Source: Cyanobacteria bacterium SIG27
GTDB taxonomy: Bacteria; Cyanobacteriota; Vampirovibrionia; Gastranaerophilales; Gastranaerophilaceae
Direction of reading: 5' to 3'
DNA length: 64,000 nucleotides
Assembly (NCBI GenBank): GCA_015152565.1
Contig: SUTT01000006.1
Location: 1 to 64,000, forward strand
The position numbers were made by a program, and so were the translations under genes. The first letter of the stretch is position 1; the number at the start of each line of letters is the position of its first letter. Below are positions 1 through 7,692 of the stretch, one piece after another. The notes below the pieces were generated by a model. The model made no database searches. It was not told the DNA's origin and saw nothing but the letters and a program-made list of their open reading frames with translations.

Positions 1-126
1 ATCAAAAAAGTTTGCTCCAGCTAAAGAATAGATTGTAACCAGTTTTTCAACTTCATTGCAATCTTCGTTTCCAGCTCCGCAAACGAGTTTGAAACATTTT
101 TTATTTTCTAATAAATCTTTTAACAT
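1..126 (-). CDS. LdpA-like Fe-S protein, N-terminal fragment (runs off left edge)
   Basis: The reverse strand from an ATG at 126 reads about 42 codons without a stop to the window edge. The peptide has the pattern FKLVCGAGNEDCNEVEKL followed by IYSLAGANFFD. This matches the opening of cyanobacterial LdpA (light-dependent period modulator, an Fe-S protein), whose N-terminus has the form FKLICGAS...IRNL...YTLAGADCID. If the match is right, it supports a cyanobacterial relative, although a clock role cannot be assumed in a non-photosynthetic organism. Only the N-terminus is present, so the downstream Fe-S motifs cannot be checked. It is divergent from the carbonic anhydrase gene with a 65-bp gap. 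Confidence 0.55.
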   Translation of the reverse strand, partial: MLKDLLENKKCFKLVCGAGNEDCNEVEKLVTIYSLAGANFFD

Positions 127-191
127 ATTTGCCTTATTTTTAATTTACTAGGAAAATTTTAGTACGATAGTTTTTAAAGGTAAAGTTTTTT

Positions 192-812
192 ATGAATATT
201 GCACCTGCTTCAAAAGAAATTTTAATAAAATTGTTAAAAGGAAATGAACAATTTGTTAATGGTAAATATGAGGCTAAAAATATTACAATTGAAACCCTAA
301 AAGCCCTTGCTCATTATCAAAATCCACACGCTTGTGTTTTGAGTTGTTCTGATTCTAGAATTGTGCCGGAGTTAATTTTTGAAGCAGGAATTGGTGAGTT
401 GTTTGTTGTTAGGGTTGCTGGTATCACAGTTGGTGCTAATGTGATGGAAAGTATTGAATATGCAATTAAAAAACTCCAAGTGCCACTATTAATGTTATTA
501 GGGCATGATAATTGCGGTGTAATGGAATATGCGCAAGAACATTACCCAGAAATTAGCGAACATTTTAAGACTATCTTAAATTGCGTATATCCTGCAATTG
601 AATGTGATAAATCCGCATTGGAATCTGAAAACTTGTTAGCAAAGCAGCATACTCTCTGGGTTGAAGAATATATTTTAAAACATTCCGATATTATTTCAAA
701 TGCAGTTAAGAATAATCAATTATATATTGCAAAATGCCACTTATCCCATGAAACTGGACAAGTGCATTTGCTTGATTCTAATTTAGAATATGTTGAAATA
801 GAAGAAATTTAG
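192..812 (+). CDS. beta-class carbonic anhydrase
   Basis: This 206-aa protein would interconvert CO2 and bicarbonate in the cytoplasm. The beta-class zinc ligands are visible as Cys52 (in SCSDSR), His105 and Cys108 (in GHDNCGV), with the Asp54-Arg56 dyad that completes the active site. Length is normal for the family. The N-terminus [21 protein letters not shown] matches the usual opening helix of CynT/Can proteins, so the ATG at 192 is well supported. It has no operon partner: the left neighbour is divergent and trpB is convergent, with the last codons overlapping by 4 bp. It may supply bicarbonate for biosynthetic carboxylations, which is inference. Confidence 0.93.
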   Translation: MNIAPASKEILIKLLKGNEQFVNGKYEAKNITIETLKALAHYQNPHACVLSCSDSRIVPELIFEAGIGELFVVRVAGITVGANVMESIEYAIKKLQVPLLMLLGHDNCGVMEYAQEHYPEISEHFKTILNCVYPAIECDKSALESENLLAKQHTLWVEEYILKHSDIISNAVKNNQLYIAKCHLSHETGQVHLLDSNLEYVEIEEI

Positions 813-2002
813 CAAAGAGGATAATTCTCCATAATAAAATCAACATCTTTATCGCCTCTGCCTGAAAGGTTTACAAGGATTTTTTTGTTTTGAACTTGTG
901 ATGATAATTTTATGGCATAAGCAATTGCATGAGAACTTTCTAGCGCTGGAATTATTCCCTCTGTTTTAGATAGTTCATAAAAAGCGCTAATTGCTTCGCT
1001 ATCGCCAATTGTTTCATATTTTGCCAGTTTTTCTTCGTTTAAATGGCAATGTTTTGGACCAATTCCAGGGTAATCTAGCCCGCAAGCAACGCTGTAGGCA
1101 TCTTGGATATTTCCAAATTCATCTTGTAAAACTTTGCATTTAAAACCATGCAAAATGCCATCTTTTCCGTATTTAATACTAGCTGCATTTTCGCCAATTT
1201 TTTCACTTTTTCCTAATGGTTCAACACCTATTAATTGAACTTCTTTTTCATTCACAAAGCCGTTAAAAATTCCAATTGCATTTGAACCCCCGCCAACGCA
1301 AGCTATAACGTAGTTTGGCAAACCATTATATTGTTCTTTCATTTGTTTATTAGCTTCTATGCCAATTCTTGTTTGAAAATACTCAACAATTGTTGGAAAA
1401 GGATGAGGTCCTACAACAGAGCCTATAGCATAAAATGAATTATTAAAATCTTTTTTATAAGCAGCAAGTGCAGCATCAACTGCTTCTTTTAGACTTTTTG
1501 TACCATCAGATACAGCAATAATATTTGCACCTAATAAACGCATTTTATCAACATTTGATTTTGCTTTTTTAATATCAACTTCACCCATATAAATATCGCA
1601 TTGAAGCCCTAATAAAGCGCTTGCTGTGGCTAGTGCAAGTCCGTGTTGACCAGCACCAGTTTCACCGATTACTTTTGTTTTTCCCATTTTTTTAGCTAGC
1701 AAAGCTTCACCTAAGCAATGGTTGATTTTGTGCGCTCCTGTGTGGTTTAAATCTTCTCTTTTTAAATAAATTTCGTTACCTAATTTTTTAGACAGGTTTT
1801 TTGCGAAATAAATTGGGCTTGGTCTACCTACAAAGTTTTTCATTAAATAATCAAGCTCATTTTGAAAGGTTTTATCTTTAATTATTTCAAAAAAAGCTTT
1901 TTCAATTTTTTGAAGCTCATCTTTTAAATCCTGCTCAATAAATTGTCCGCCGTAGTTTCCAAAAAAACCATTTTTATCAGCTAAAATATTTAAATTATTC
2001 AT
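809..2002 (-). CDS. trpB: tryptophan synthase beta chain
   Basis: This 397-aa PLP enzyme condenses indole with serine to make tryptophan. The PLP lysine is Lys92 in the motif [15 protein letters not shown], and the phosphate-binding glycine loop is seen as GGGSNAIG. Full length compared with TrpB1 proteins. It is the second gene of a two-gene unit: its start overlaps the end of the TrpR-family gene by 8 bp, so the two are translationally coupled. No trpA or other trp gene is next to it, so the alpha subunit must lie elsewhere or be absent. Transcription is probably controlled by the repressor in the same operon. Confidence 0.97.
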   Translation of the reverse strand: MNNLNILADKNGFFGNYGGQFIEQDLKDELQKIEKAFFEIIKDKTFQNELDYLMKNFVGRPSPIYFAKNLSKKLGNEIYLKREDLNHTGAHKINHCLGEALLAKKMGKTKVIGETGAGQHGLALATASALLGLQCDIYMGEVDIKKAKSNVDKMRLLGANIIAVSDGTKSLKEAVDAALAAYKKDFNNSFYAIGSVVGPHPFPTIVEYFQTRIGIEANKQMKEQYNGLPNYVIACVGGGSNAIGIFNGFVNEKEVQLIGVEPLGKSEKIGENAASIKYGKDGILHGFKCKVLQDEFGNIQDAYSVACGLDYPGIGPKHCHLNEEKLAKYETIGDSEAISAFYELSKTEGIIPALESSHAIAYAIKLSSQVQNKKILVNLSGRGDKDVDFIMENYPLC

Positions 2003-2261
2003 TATTTTTCTCCTTTATCAAAAATTTTGTTGTTATAGCGTTTTTGTTTTTTAAAATTTTAGAGCCTCTTGTGACTTTACAAAGGCTAACATTTAAATCT
2101 TGTGCAATTTGCCTTTGTGTTTCGCCTTTGGCTAAGAGTTTTAAAATACGCCATCGTTTTGATAAGGTTTTAAGCTCGTTGTCTGTGAAAATTTCGCTAA
2201 AAAATTGCGATATTTCTTTTGGTGATTTTAATTTATTAATGATTTCAAATATTTCATTCAT
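1995..2261 (-). CDS. trpR: Trp repressor family protein (TrpR/YerC-like)
   Basis: An 88-aa all-helical DNA-binding protein. Residues 30-70 carry the TrpR-superfamily pattern [18 protein letters not shown], followed by the helix-turn-helix [20 protein letters not shown]. coli TrpR is slightly longer (about 108 aa), and the related YerC/YecD group is about 100 aa. Placement directly upstream of trpB with an 8-bp overlap argues for a tryptophan-responsive repressor, as in chlamydial trpR-trpB operons. A near-palindrome at 2269-2290 abuts its start codon and overlaps the predicted promoter, consistent with autoregulation. Whether it binds tryptophan cannot be read from sequence alone. Confidence 0.85.
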   Translation of the reverse strand: MNEIFEIINKLKSPKEISQFFSEIFTDNELKTLSKRWRILKLLAKGETQRQIAQDLNVSLCKVTRGSKILKNKNAITTKFLIKEKNNE

Positions 2262-2268
2262 ATCTAAT

Positions 2269-2290
2269 ATGTTTCTATCTATAGTAACAT
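2269..2290. promoter_or_regulatory. candidate TrpR operator (22-bp imperfect palindrome)
   Basis: The 22-bp sequence has arms ATGTTTCTATC and, on the opposite strand, ATGTTACTATA, matching at 9 of 11 positions. It begins 8 bp from the trpR start codon and overlaps the predicted -10 box of the trpR-trpB promoter, which is where a repressor would block initiation. The CTAT/ATAG half-sites loosely resemble the CTAG core of the E. coli trp operator. Assignment to TrpR is inferred from position. Confidence 0.55.
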
Positions 2291-2316
2291 AATAACATAT
2301 TTAAAATTGAAGTCAA
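2289..2316 (-). promoter_or_regulatory. predicted sigma70-type promoter of trpR-trpB
   Basis: On the minus strand a -35 box TTGACT (2316-2311) is followed by a 16-bp spacer and a -10 box TATTAT (2294-2289). The expected start of transcription lies inside the palindrome at 2269-2290. No other good promoter lies between trpR and gdhA in this orientation. Confidence 0.6.
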
Positions 2317-2340
2317 GATATAAAAATCATATAAAGAAAA

Positions 2341-2369
2341 TTGCGCATATTGAGCTATAATGCTATAAT
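2341..2369 (+). promoter_or_regulatory. predicted sigma70-type promoter of gdhA
   Basis: A -35-like TTGCGC (2341-2346) is separated by 17 bp from a perfect -10 TATAAT (2364-2369). The octamer GCTATAAT occurs twice in direct succession (2354-2361 and 2362-2369), so a second -10 is possible 8 bp upstream. The ribosome site GGAG at 2385-2388 precedes the ATG at 2399. Confidence 0.55.
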
Positions 2370-2385
2370 TTTTTCAAAATTATAG
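2363..2385. promoter_or_regulatory. perfect inverted repeat across the gdhA -10 region
   Basis: CTATAATTTT at 2363-2372 and AAAATTATAG at 2376-2385 form a perfect 10-bp inverted repeat with a 3-bp centre. The left arm contains the -10 box and the right arm ends at the ribosome-binding site. Since transcription should start near 2376, the two arms would not both be in the RNA, so a DNA-level binding site fits better than an RNA hairpin. Confidence 0.4.
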
Positions 2386-2398
2386 GAGTAGAAGCATT

Positions 2399-3745
2399 AT
2401 GAACAATTACATCGAAAAAGTTTTAAGCGAAGTTTGTGAAAAAAACGCAACAGAACCTGAGTTCGTTCAAGCGGTAAAAGAAGTAATTAAAAGTATCGCA
2501 CCTGTTATTAAAGAAGAGCATGAAGCTTTAGCGTTGTTAGAGCGAATGGTTGAACCAGAAAGAATTATAACTTTTAGAGTTCCTTGGATTGATGATAATG
2601 GAAAAGTTCAAGTTAATCGTGGATATAGAGTTCAATTTAATGGCGCAATTGGACCGTTTAAAGGTGGTTTAAGGTTTCATCCATCAGTTAATCAAAGCAT
2701 TATGAAATTCTTAGCTTTTGAACAAACATTCAAAAATTCATTAACAGGCTTGCCTATTGGCGGCGGAAAAGGCGGTTCTGATTTCAATCCAAAAGGCAAA
2801 TCAGATAATGAAATTATGCGTTTTTGCCAAAGTTTTATGAATGAATTACAACGTCATATAGGTCATGACTTAGACGTTCCTGCTGGTGATATTGGAGTTG
2901 GTGCTCGTGAAGTAGGTTATTTATTTGGACAATATAGAAAAATTAAAAATGTTTATGAAGCTGGTGTTTTAACTGGAAAAGGACTTGATTACGGTGGTAG
3001 CTTAGCTCGTAAAGAAGCAACAGGTTTTGGTTTAATTTATTTTATGAGAGAAATGCTTGCTGCTAATAATTCTAGTTTAGAAAATAAAGTTGTTACAATT
3101 TCGGGTTCTGGAAACGTTGCAATTTATGCTGCACAAAAAGCCATGGAATTAGGCGCTAAAGTTGTTGCAATGTCTGATTCTAATGGTTGTATTTATGATG
3201 AAAACGGAATTGATTTAGATGAAATCAAAAGAATTAAAGAAGTTGAAAGATTAAGAATTAAAGAATATCAAACTAAATATCCATCTGCAAAATATTTAGA
3301 AAATGTTCAAGGTCAATCTCCTATGGTTTATACAATTAAAGCAGATGTTGTATTACCTTGCGCTACTCAAAATGATATTAACCTTGAAACTGCTAAAATT
3401 TTAGTTTCAAATGGTGTTATGGCAGTGGGTGAGGGTGCTAATATGCCAACAACAATTGAAGCAATTGACTATTTAATTGAAAATAATGTTCTTTTAGCTC
3501 CAGCTAAAGCTGCTAATGCAGGTGGTGTGGCAACATCAGCATTAGAAATGAGCCAAAACTCAATGCGCTATTCTTGGAGTTTTGAAGAAGTTGATAACAA
3601 GTTAAATCAAATTATGACAAATATTTTTGCTGCTTGTTTAACAACTTCAAAAGAATTTAATCTTGGTATTAATTACGTTGCGGCAGCTAACATTGCTGGC
3701 TTTAAAAAAGTTGCAAATGCTATGATAGCTCAAGGAGTTATTTAA
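2399..3745 (+). CDS. gdhA: NADP-type glutamate dehydrogenase
   Basis: This 448-aa enzyme assimilates ammonia by reductive amination of 2-oxoglutarate. Hallmarks are GPFKGGLRFHPSVN near residue 85, the catalytic lysine around Lys124 in PIGGGKGGSDF, and a Rossmann domain with VTISGSGNVA near residue 232. Length is typical of the hexameric class (about 450 aa). It is monocistronic: it has its own promoter and leader, and is followed at once by a strong terminator shared with the convergent zinc-ribbon gene. NADP preference is inferred from subfamily resemblance, not from a specific residue test. Confidence 0.96.
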   Translation: MNNYIEKVLSEVCEKNATEPEFVQAVKEVIKSIAPVIKEEHEALALLERMVEPERIITFRVPWIDDNGKVQVNRGYRVQFNGAIGPFKGGLRFHPSVNQSIMKFLAFEQTFKNSLTGLPIGGGKGGSDFNPKGKSDNEIMRFCQSFMNELQRHIGHDLDVPAGDIGVGAREVGYLFGQYRKIKNVYEAGVLTGKGLDYGGSLARKEATGFGLIYFMREMLAANNSSLENKVVTISGSGNVAIYAAQKAMELGAKVVAMSDSNGCIYDENGIDLDEIKRIKEVERLRIKEYQTKYPSAKYLENVQGQSPMVYTIKADVVLPCATQNDINLETAKILVSNGVMAVGEGANMPTTIEAIDYLIENNVLLAPAKAANAGGVATSALEMSQNSMRYSWSFEEVDNKLNQIMTNIFAACLTTSKEFNLGINYVAAANIAGFKKVANAMIAQGVI

Positions 3746-3763
3746 AAATAAATTATTTCATAT

Positions 3764-3791
3764 AAAAACCCTCTTTTTTTAGAGGGTTTTT
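3764..3791. terminator. bidirectional intrinsic terminator between gdhA and zinc-ribbon gene
   Basis: An 11-bp stem, AAAAACCCTCT pairing with AGAGGGTTTTT around a T6 loop, has T-tracts on both strands. The last codons and the stop of the convergent gene at 3779 lie inside the hairpin, so the hairpin also encodes protein. Confidence 0.9.
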
Positions 3792-4237
3792 TTGTTGTTT
3801 AATTTATCTTTTTCTTCTTGCTGTTTTTGTTGGACTGCTTTATCAAGAAACTCGCTAAAGGCTTTTGAACGTTCGTTTTCAGTGTTAAATTCACCTCTAT
3901 ATTCTTGTAATTCTCCGCCATCTAAAAATTTAGCGCCACAAGTATAACAGTCATCAATTTTGATACCTAAATTGTTTTTAACCATTGTAGCACCGCAACT
4001 TGGACAGATTCTTGTACCTTCGTTTCTGATTTTCATTAATTCTTTATCTTTTAAAAATTCTTCAATTTCTTCAATGCTTTCGCATTTTTCATCCATAAGT
4101 TTAAATTCTCGATTGTCAAAGAAAATTCCGCCACATTTTGCGCAAATATCAATATTTCTTCCTAATCTTTGAATAAAAATTTTGTCCATTTTGTTATCGC
4201 AAGCTGGGCAAACAATAATTTCTTCTGAATCAGCCAT
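3779..4237 (-). CDS. double zinc-ribbon protein (zf-TFIIB-like)
   Basis: This 152-aa protein has two four-cysteine zinc ribbons: Cys10-Cys13/Cys32-Cys35 and Cys78-Cys81/Cys97-Cys100. Each is followed by a pattern like CGGIFFD or CGAKFLD. This is the signature of the small zf-TFIIB family (PF13453-like) of unknown function, usually 70-150 aa. The C-terminal 40 residues are charged (Glu, Lys, Gln) and likely disordered or coiled. There is no signal peptide, so it is predicted cytosolic. It stands alone between convergent gdhA and the nadA gene; no partner suggests a role. Confidence 0.7.
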   Translation of the reverse strand: MADSEEIIVCPACDNKMDKIFIQRLGRNIDICAKCGGIFFDNREFKLMDEKCESIEEIEEFLKDKELMKIRNEGTRICPSCGATMVKNNLGIKIDDCYTCGAKFLDGGELQEYRGEFNTENERSKAFSEFLDKAVQQKQQEEKDKLNNKKTL

Positions 4238-4307
4238 AAATATCTTCCTCTTAAATTAAATCTAAGAAAATATTAGTTTATTTATATATAGCTGTCAAAT
4301 AAATTGG

Positions 4308-5234
4308 TTATTTTATAGGAGAAGTGATTTTAAACATTTTATCTATACAATTAACAGCTTTTTTAGCGATTTCAGGGTCTATTTTGATTTCATTTGTTTC
4401 GTTTAATAGAGTATTGTAAATACCTTCAAGAGTGTTCTTTTTCATATCTGGACAAATGATATTTTCATCAATTAAAATAAATTCTTTATTCCAATTATAT
4501 TTTTTAGAATCTCTATTTAATCTATCAACTACACCTTTTTCTGTTGCTATAACAAATTGTTTTTTGTCTGATTTTACAACGTACTCCATAATTTCTTTTG
4601 TGGAGCCTATGAAATCAGAACGCTTTGCAACTTCTTGATTGCATTCAGGATGAGTTAAAATTAAAGCATTTGGATAATTTTTGCGAGCAAGTTCAATTTC
4701 CTCTACTCTAATTCTTTGATGAATTGGACAAAAGCCATTAAAAGTGATTACTTCGATATTAGGCAATTGCTCTTGAACATATTTTCCTAAATAATTATCA
4801 GGCACAAAAAGAACTTTTGGTGCGTTTAATTTTTTAACAACTTCAATTGCATTTGATGATGTGCAACAAACATCGCAAAGTGCTTTAACTTCGGCGGTTG
4901 AATTAATATAGCAAACTACAGGTGTGTTTGGATATTTTGATTTAAAGTTTCTTAAATTTTCTACATTAATCATATCTGCCATCATGCAACCGGAAGATAT
5001 TTCAGGCAGTAGGACTTTTTTGTTTGGAGATAATAATTTAGCGCTTTGCGCCATAAAATAAACGCCAGCAAAAAGAATAATGTCAGCATTTGTTGAAGCT
5101 GCCATTTTGCTTAAATATAGAGAATCTCCAACAAAATCAGACACTTCGTCTATTTCAACATTTTGATAACAATGCGTTAAAATAATTGCATTTTTTTCTT
5201 TTTTTAATTGGTTTATTTTATCTATTAAACTCAT
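4308..5234 (-). CDS. nadA: quinolinate synthase A
   Basis: A 308-aa [4Fe-4S] enzyme that condenses iminoaspartate with dihydroxyacetone phosphate to quinolinate in de novo NAD synthesis. Candidate cluster ligands are Cys83 (SSGCMMAD), Cys198 (THPECN) and Cys261 (IICPDMKKNT), in the family's expected order. The short length matches the thermophile-type NadA rather than the longer E. coli form. nadB and nadC are not in the window. A ribosome site AGGA lies 6-7 bases before the ATG. A long-stem hairpin at 5254-5306 sits between the upstream ddh gene and this start. Confidence 0.95.
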   Translation of the reverse strand: MSLIDKINQLKKEKNAIILTHCYQNVEIDEVSDFVGDSLYLSKMAASTNADIILFAGVYFMAQSAKLLSPNKKVLLPEISSGCMMADMINVENLRNFKSKYPNTPVVCYINSTAEVKALCDVCCTSSNAIEVVKKLNAPKVLFVPDNYLGKYVQEQLPNIEVITFNGFCPIHQRIRVEEIELARKNYPNALILTHPECNQEVAKRSDFIGSTKEIMEYVVKSDKKQFVIATEKGVVDRLNRDSKKYNWNKEFILIDENIICPDMKKNTLEGIYNTLLNETNEIKIDPEIAKKAVNCIDKMFKITSPIK

Positions 5235-5253
5235 AATTATCCTGTATATAAAA

Positions 5254-5306
5254 ACCGCACATCATAAGCGTATTGTATTAATTAAACTACAACAATAATG
5301 TGCGGT
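5254..5306 (-). terminator. hairpin between ddh and nadA (terminator or attenuator)
   Basis: ACCGCACAT at 5254-5262 pairs perfectly with ATGTGCGGT at 5298-5306. Within the 35-nt loop, TTGTA/TACAA can form an inner stem. Reading in the gene direction the stem is followed by TTTTTATATA, as in an intrinsic terminator. It would end ddh transcripts or attenuate entry into nadA. Confidence 0.65.
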
Positions 5307-5317
5307 CAAATATTTTC

Positions 5318-6295
5318 TTATAGCATTGCTGCTCTTAACTCTTCATTTGTTTTAGGGCTTAGATAAGCTGGAGCTATATCAAACACTGTTTTGCAGCCAA
5401 AATTTCCTTCTTTGCTTAATTTATTACATGCTCTTGCATAAGCAACAAGAACTGAAGATGTAAATTCTGGGTTTGAATCAAGTTTTAGACTATATTCAAT
5501 TAAATGTTTTGTGTTTTTTGAGGTTTCGCCGCTTCTTAAAACAAAACCACCGTGCGGAATGCCTGAATGTTTTTCATTTAGTTCTTCTTGGGTTATAAAA
5601 TGAACAGTTGTATCATAATCAGCAAAATAATTTGGCATTGATTTAATTTCTTGTTCGATTTTTTCTGCATCTGCGCCATCTTTTAAAACAACAAAACATT
5701 CTCTTTTGTGTTTTTCTCTTGTTGCAAGCTCTGGGTTTTCGCCTTTTCTTACTTTTTCAAGTGCTGTTTCAATTGGAATAGTGTATTGTTTAGCATCAGC
5801 TACACCCTCAATTCTTCTTATAGCGTCAGAGTGTCCTTGGCTTACACCTTTACCCCAAAAAGTATAATCTTTTCCATCCGGTAAAATTGCATTTGCATAG
5901 AGTCTGTTTAATGAAAACATGCCAGGGTCCCAGCCAACAGATATAATTGCAGTTTTGTTTGATGCTTTTGCTATTTCATCAACATTTTTAAAATGTTCAG
6001 GGATTTTTGCATGGGTATCAAAACTATCTATAACATTAAATAATTTAGCGTATTTTGGAGTTTGAACAGGTAAATCTGTAGCACTTCCGCCGCAAATTAT
6101 TAAAACATCAACTTTATCTTGCCAAGCTTCAATTTTTTCAACTGAAACAACTTCAGCGCTAGAATTAATTTTTAAATCAGATGGATTTCTTCTTGTAAAA
6201 ATTGCAACAAGCTCCATATCGGGGTTTTTCTTTATTGCTGCTTCAACTCCACGACCCAAATTTCCATAACCCAAAATTGCTACTCTTGTTGTCAT
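5318..6295 (-). CDS. ddh: meso-diaminopimelate D-dehydrogenase
   Basis: This 325-aa NADPH enzyme makes meso-diaminopimelate from tetrahydrodipicolinate in one step, feeding lysine and peptidoglycan synthesis. The N-terminus RVAILGYGNLGRGVEAAIK is the Rossmann fold, and DMELVAIFTRR follows as in Corynebacterium Ddh. Further family blocks include VGWDPGMFSLNR and GKGVSQGHSDAIRRIEGV. Length equals the family norm of about 320-326 aa. The enzyme is patchily distributed in bacteria, so this organism has at least the single-step DAP branch. Start ATG at 6295 is preceded by GGAGG-like bases at about 6304-6308. Confidence 0.95.
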   Translation of the reverse strand: MTTRVAILGYGNLGRGVEAAIKKNPDMELVAIFTRRNPSDLKINSSAEVVSVEKIEAWQDKVDVLIICGGSATDLPVQTPKYAKLFNVIDSFDTHAKIPEHFKNVDEIAKASNKTAIISVGWDPGMFSLNRLYANAILPDGKDYTFWGKGVSQGHSDAIRRIEGVADAKQYTIPIETALEKVRKGENPELATREKHKRECFVVLKDGADAEKIEQEIKSMPNYFADYDTTVHFITQEELNEKHSGIPHGGFVLRSGETSKNTKHLIEYSLKLDSNPEFTSSVLVAYARACNKLSKEGNFGCKTVFDIAPAYLSPKTNEELRAAML

Positions 6296-6343
6296 ATGCT
6301 TACCTCCAATTTTTTTTAATTATATATCTTTTTTTTTCAAAAA

Positions 6344-6367
6344 AAAAGTCGGTTTTTGCCGACTTTT
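6344..6367 (-). terminator. intrinsic terminator of the ferritin-like gene
   Basis: A 9-bp stem AAAAGTCGG/CCGACTTTT with a 6-nt loop is followed on the minus strand by a long run of T. It lies just downstream of the gene ending at 6385 and upstream of ddh, separating the two transcripts. Confidence 0.85.
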
Positions 6368-6384
6368 CTAATCTTAATAAATTT

Positions 6385-7680
6385 TTAATATAGATAAATT
6401 TTTGAGTCAATTTCGCTAAATTTGTCATACATTTTAGGTGAAACCGTGTTTGGTGCTTGATATTTTTCAAGACTTTTTTCTAATAGTTCACTTTGCATAT
6501 TTAGCAAGCTTTCTTTTCCTGAGGCGATATCTCTACAATGAGTATTTATTGCAAGATGAACTGCTTGTTCAGATGGTGCGCCATATTTACAAGTTGCTTC
6601 TTGAATGGCATAACTTGCCCAAGCGTCATCTAATTTATCGACTGTGTTAAATGTGCCATCTTTATCTACTCTTTTATTTGTTTCTTTTTTAATGATTTTT
6701 TCGACATATTCTTTTTGTGATTCAAAATGACATGGTTCAATCATCTCTTCGCCAATTATTTCGCTTGCGTCACGTTTTTCGTATTTTTCTAAATGTTGCG
6801 CTGCGATTTTAGTATGCTCTATTTCCATCATAAACATTTCTTCAAAAATCTGTTTAATTCTTTCATCTGTTTCATCTTTATAGCAATTGTAATAACAACA
6901 TGCTTCTGCAAATTCGTGCAATAGCCATTTTTCGTACATTGTTTCATTTGGATCAATTAATGTTTCATACATTGTAACGTGTTCTTCTTCAACGTCGCAT
7001 ATTTCAGCATATAAGCGTTTTAAATCGGTATTTCCATACATAAAGCCGTGTTCTGCGTAGAAGTTATGCGTTTGTTGTTCTGCTGAAACTAAAGTTAAAA
7101 TGTTTACTTTTGTTTGTGTGCTCGTTTTATCTTTATCATAAGGATTTCTTATTCTTATGGCATTGCAATTGTGGTGATATTGCGTTGGGCGAGCTAGTAA
7201 AACATCTGTCATATTATGAAGAATTTCATTTGGGTCTGTTTCTTCAATTAAATTTGCAAATTGAGAATAACGATATAAATGGTCAAAATCTTCTAACAAA
7301 CCAAAGTCAAATGTTTCTTTAACGTATGAATCTGGTTCGTTTTGCGCAAGCCAAGAAGTAAGATCAACTGCGACTTGTTCGTAACCCAAAGTTGTATCTA
7401 GTACAGTTTGCCTTGAGGGAGTTAGCCAATTCATTGTAGTTTGTTGCATATCTTCGATTCTTCTAATTGAAACCAATATTTTTTTAAGTTCAATATCATC
7501 TAATTTTCGAACCCAACAATGTTTAAAACCCCAAGCTTCAACTTCAATTCCGTTCATTAGAATTTGGCGTGTTCTTGTGTAATTATCAACCATATCTCTA
7601 TTGAATGGTCTTTTTACGATATCTTGCCAAGTTTTAACTTGTTTATCTAGGCTAATACCTTTTTCTTTTAAAATATTCAT
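6385..7680 (-). CDS. ferritin-like (di-iron) domain protein, function unknown
   Basis: A 431-aa soluble protein dominated by predicted long helices. Carboxylate/histidine pairs of ferritin-like proteins are visible as ICDVEEEHVTMYE and EEMFMMEIEHTKIAAQHL, with SAEQQTHNFYAEHG a little earlier as a possible further ligand helix. This spacing suggests a four-helix metal-binding bundle in the middle of the protein, embedded in a larger chain than rubrerythrin (about 190 aa). I do not recognise the full-length family. The gene follows the glycosidase-like gene by only 12 bp, so they are probably cotranscribed. Role in iron or oxidative stress is possible but not shown. Confidence 0.5.
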   Translation of the reverse strand: MNILKEKGISLDKQVKTWQDIVKRPFNRDMVDNYTRTRQILMNGIEVEAWGFKHCWVRKLDDIELKKILVSIRRIEDMQQTTMNWLTPSRQTVLDTTLGYEQVAVDLTSWLAQNEPDSYVKETFDFGLLEDFDHLYRYSQFANLIEETDPNEILHNMTDVLLARPTQYHHNCNAIRIRNPYDKDKTSTQTKVNILTLVSAEQQTHNFYAEHGFMYGNTDLKRLYAEICDVEEEHVTMYETLIDPNETMYEKWLLHEFAEACCYYNCYKDETDERIKQIFEEMFMMEIEHTKIAAQHLEKYEKRDASEIIGEEMIEPCHFESQKEYVEKIIKKETNKRVDKDGTFNTVDKLDDAWASYAIQEATCKYGAPSEQAVHLAINTHCRDIASGKESLLNMQSELLEKSLEKYQAPNTVSPKMYDKFSEIDSKIYLY

Positions 7681-7692
7681 TTTTTGTCCTTT

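Noticed and set aside
5254-5306. NadA leader as an NAD or other riboswitch
   Set aside because: Only a single extended hairpin with a T-tail is present; I see none of the conserved loops of known NAD riboswitches.
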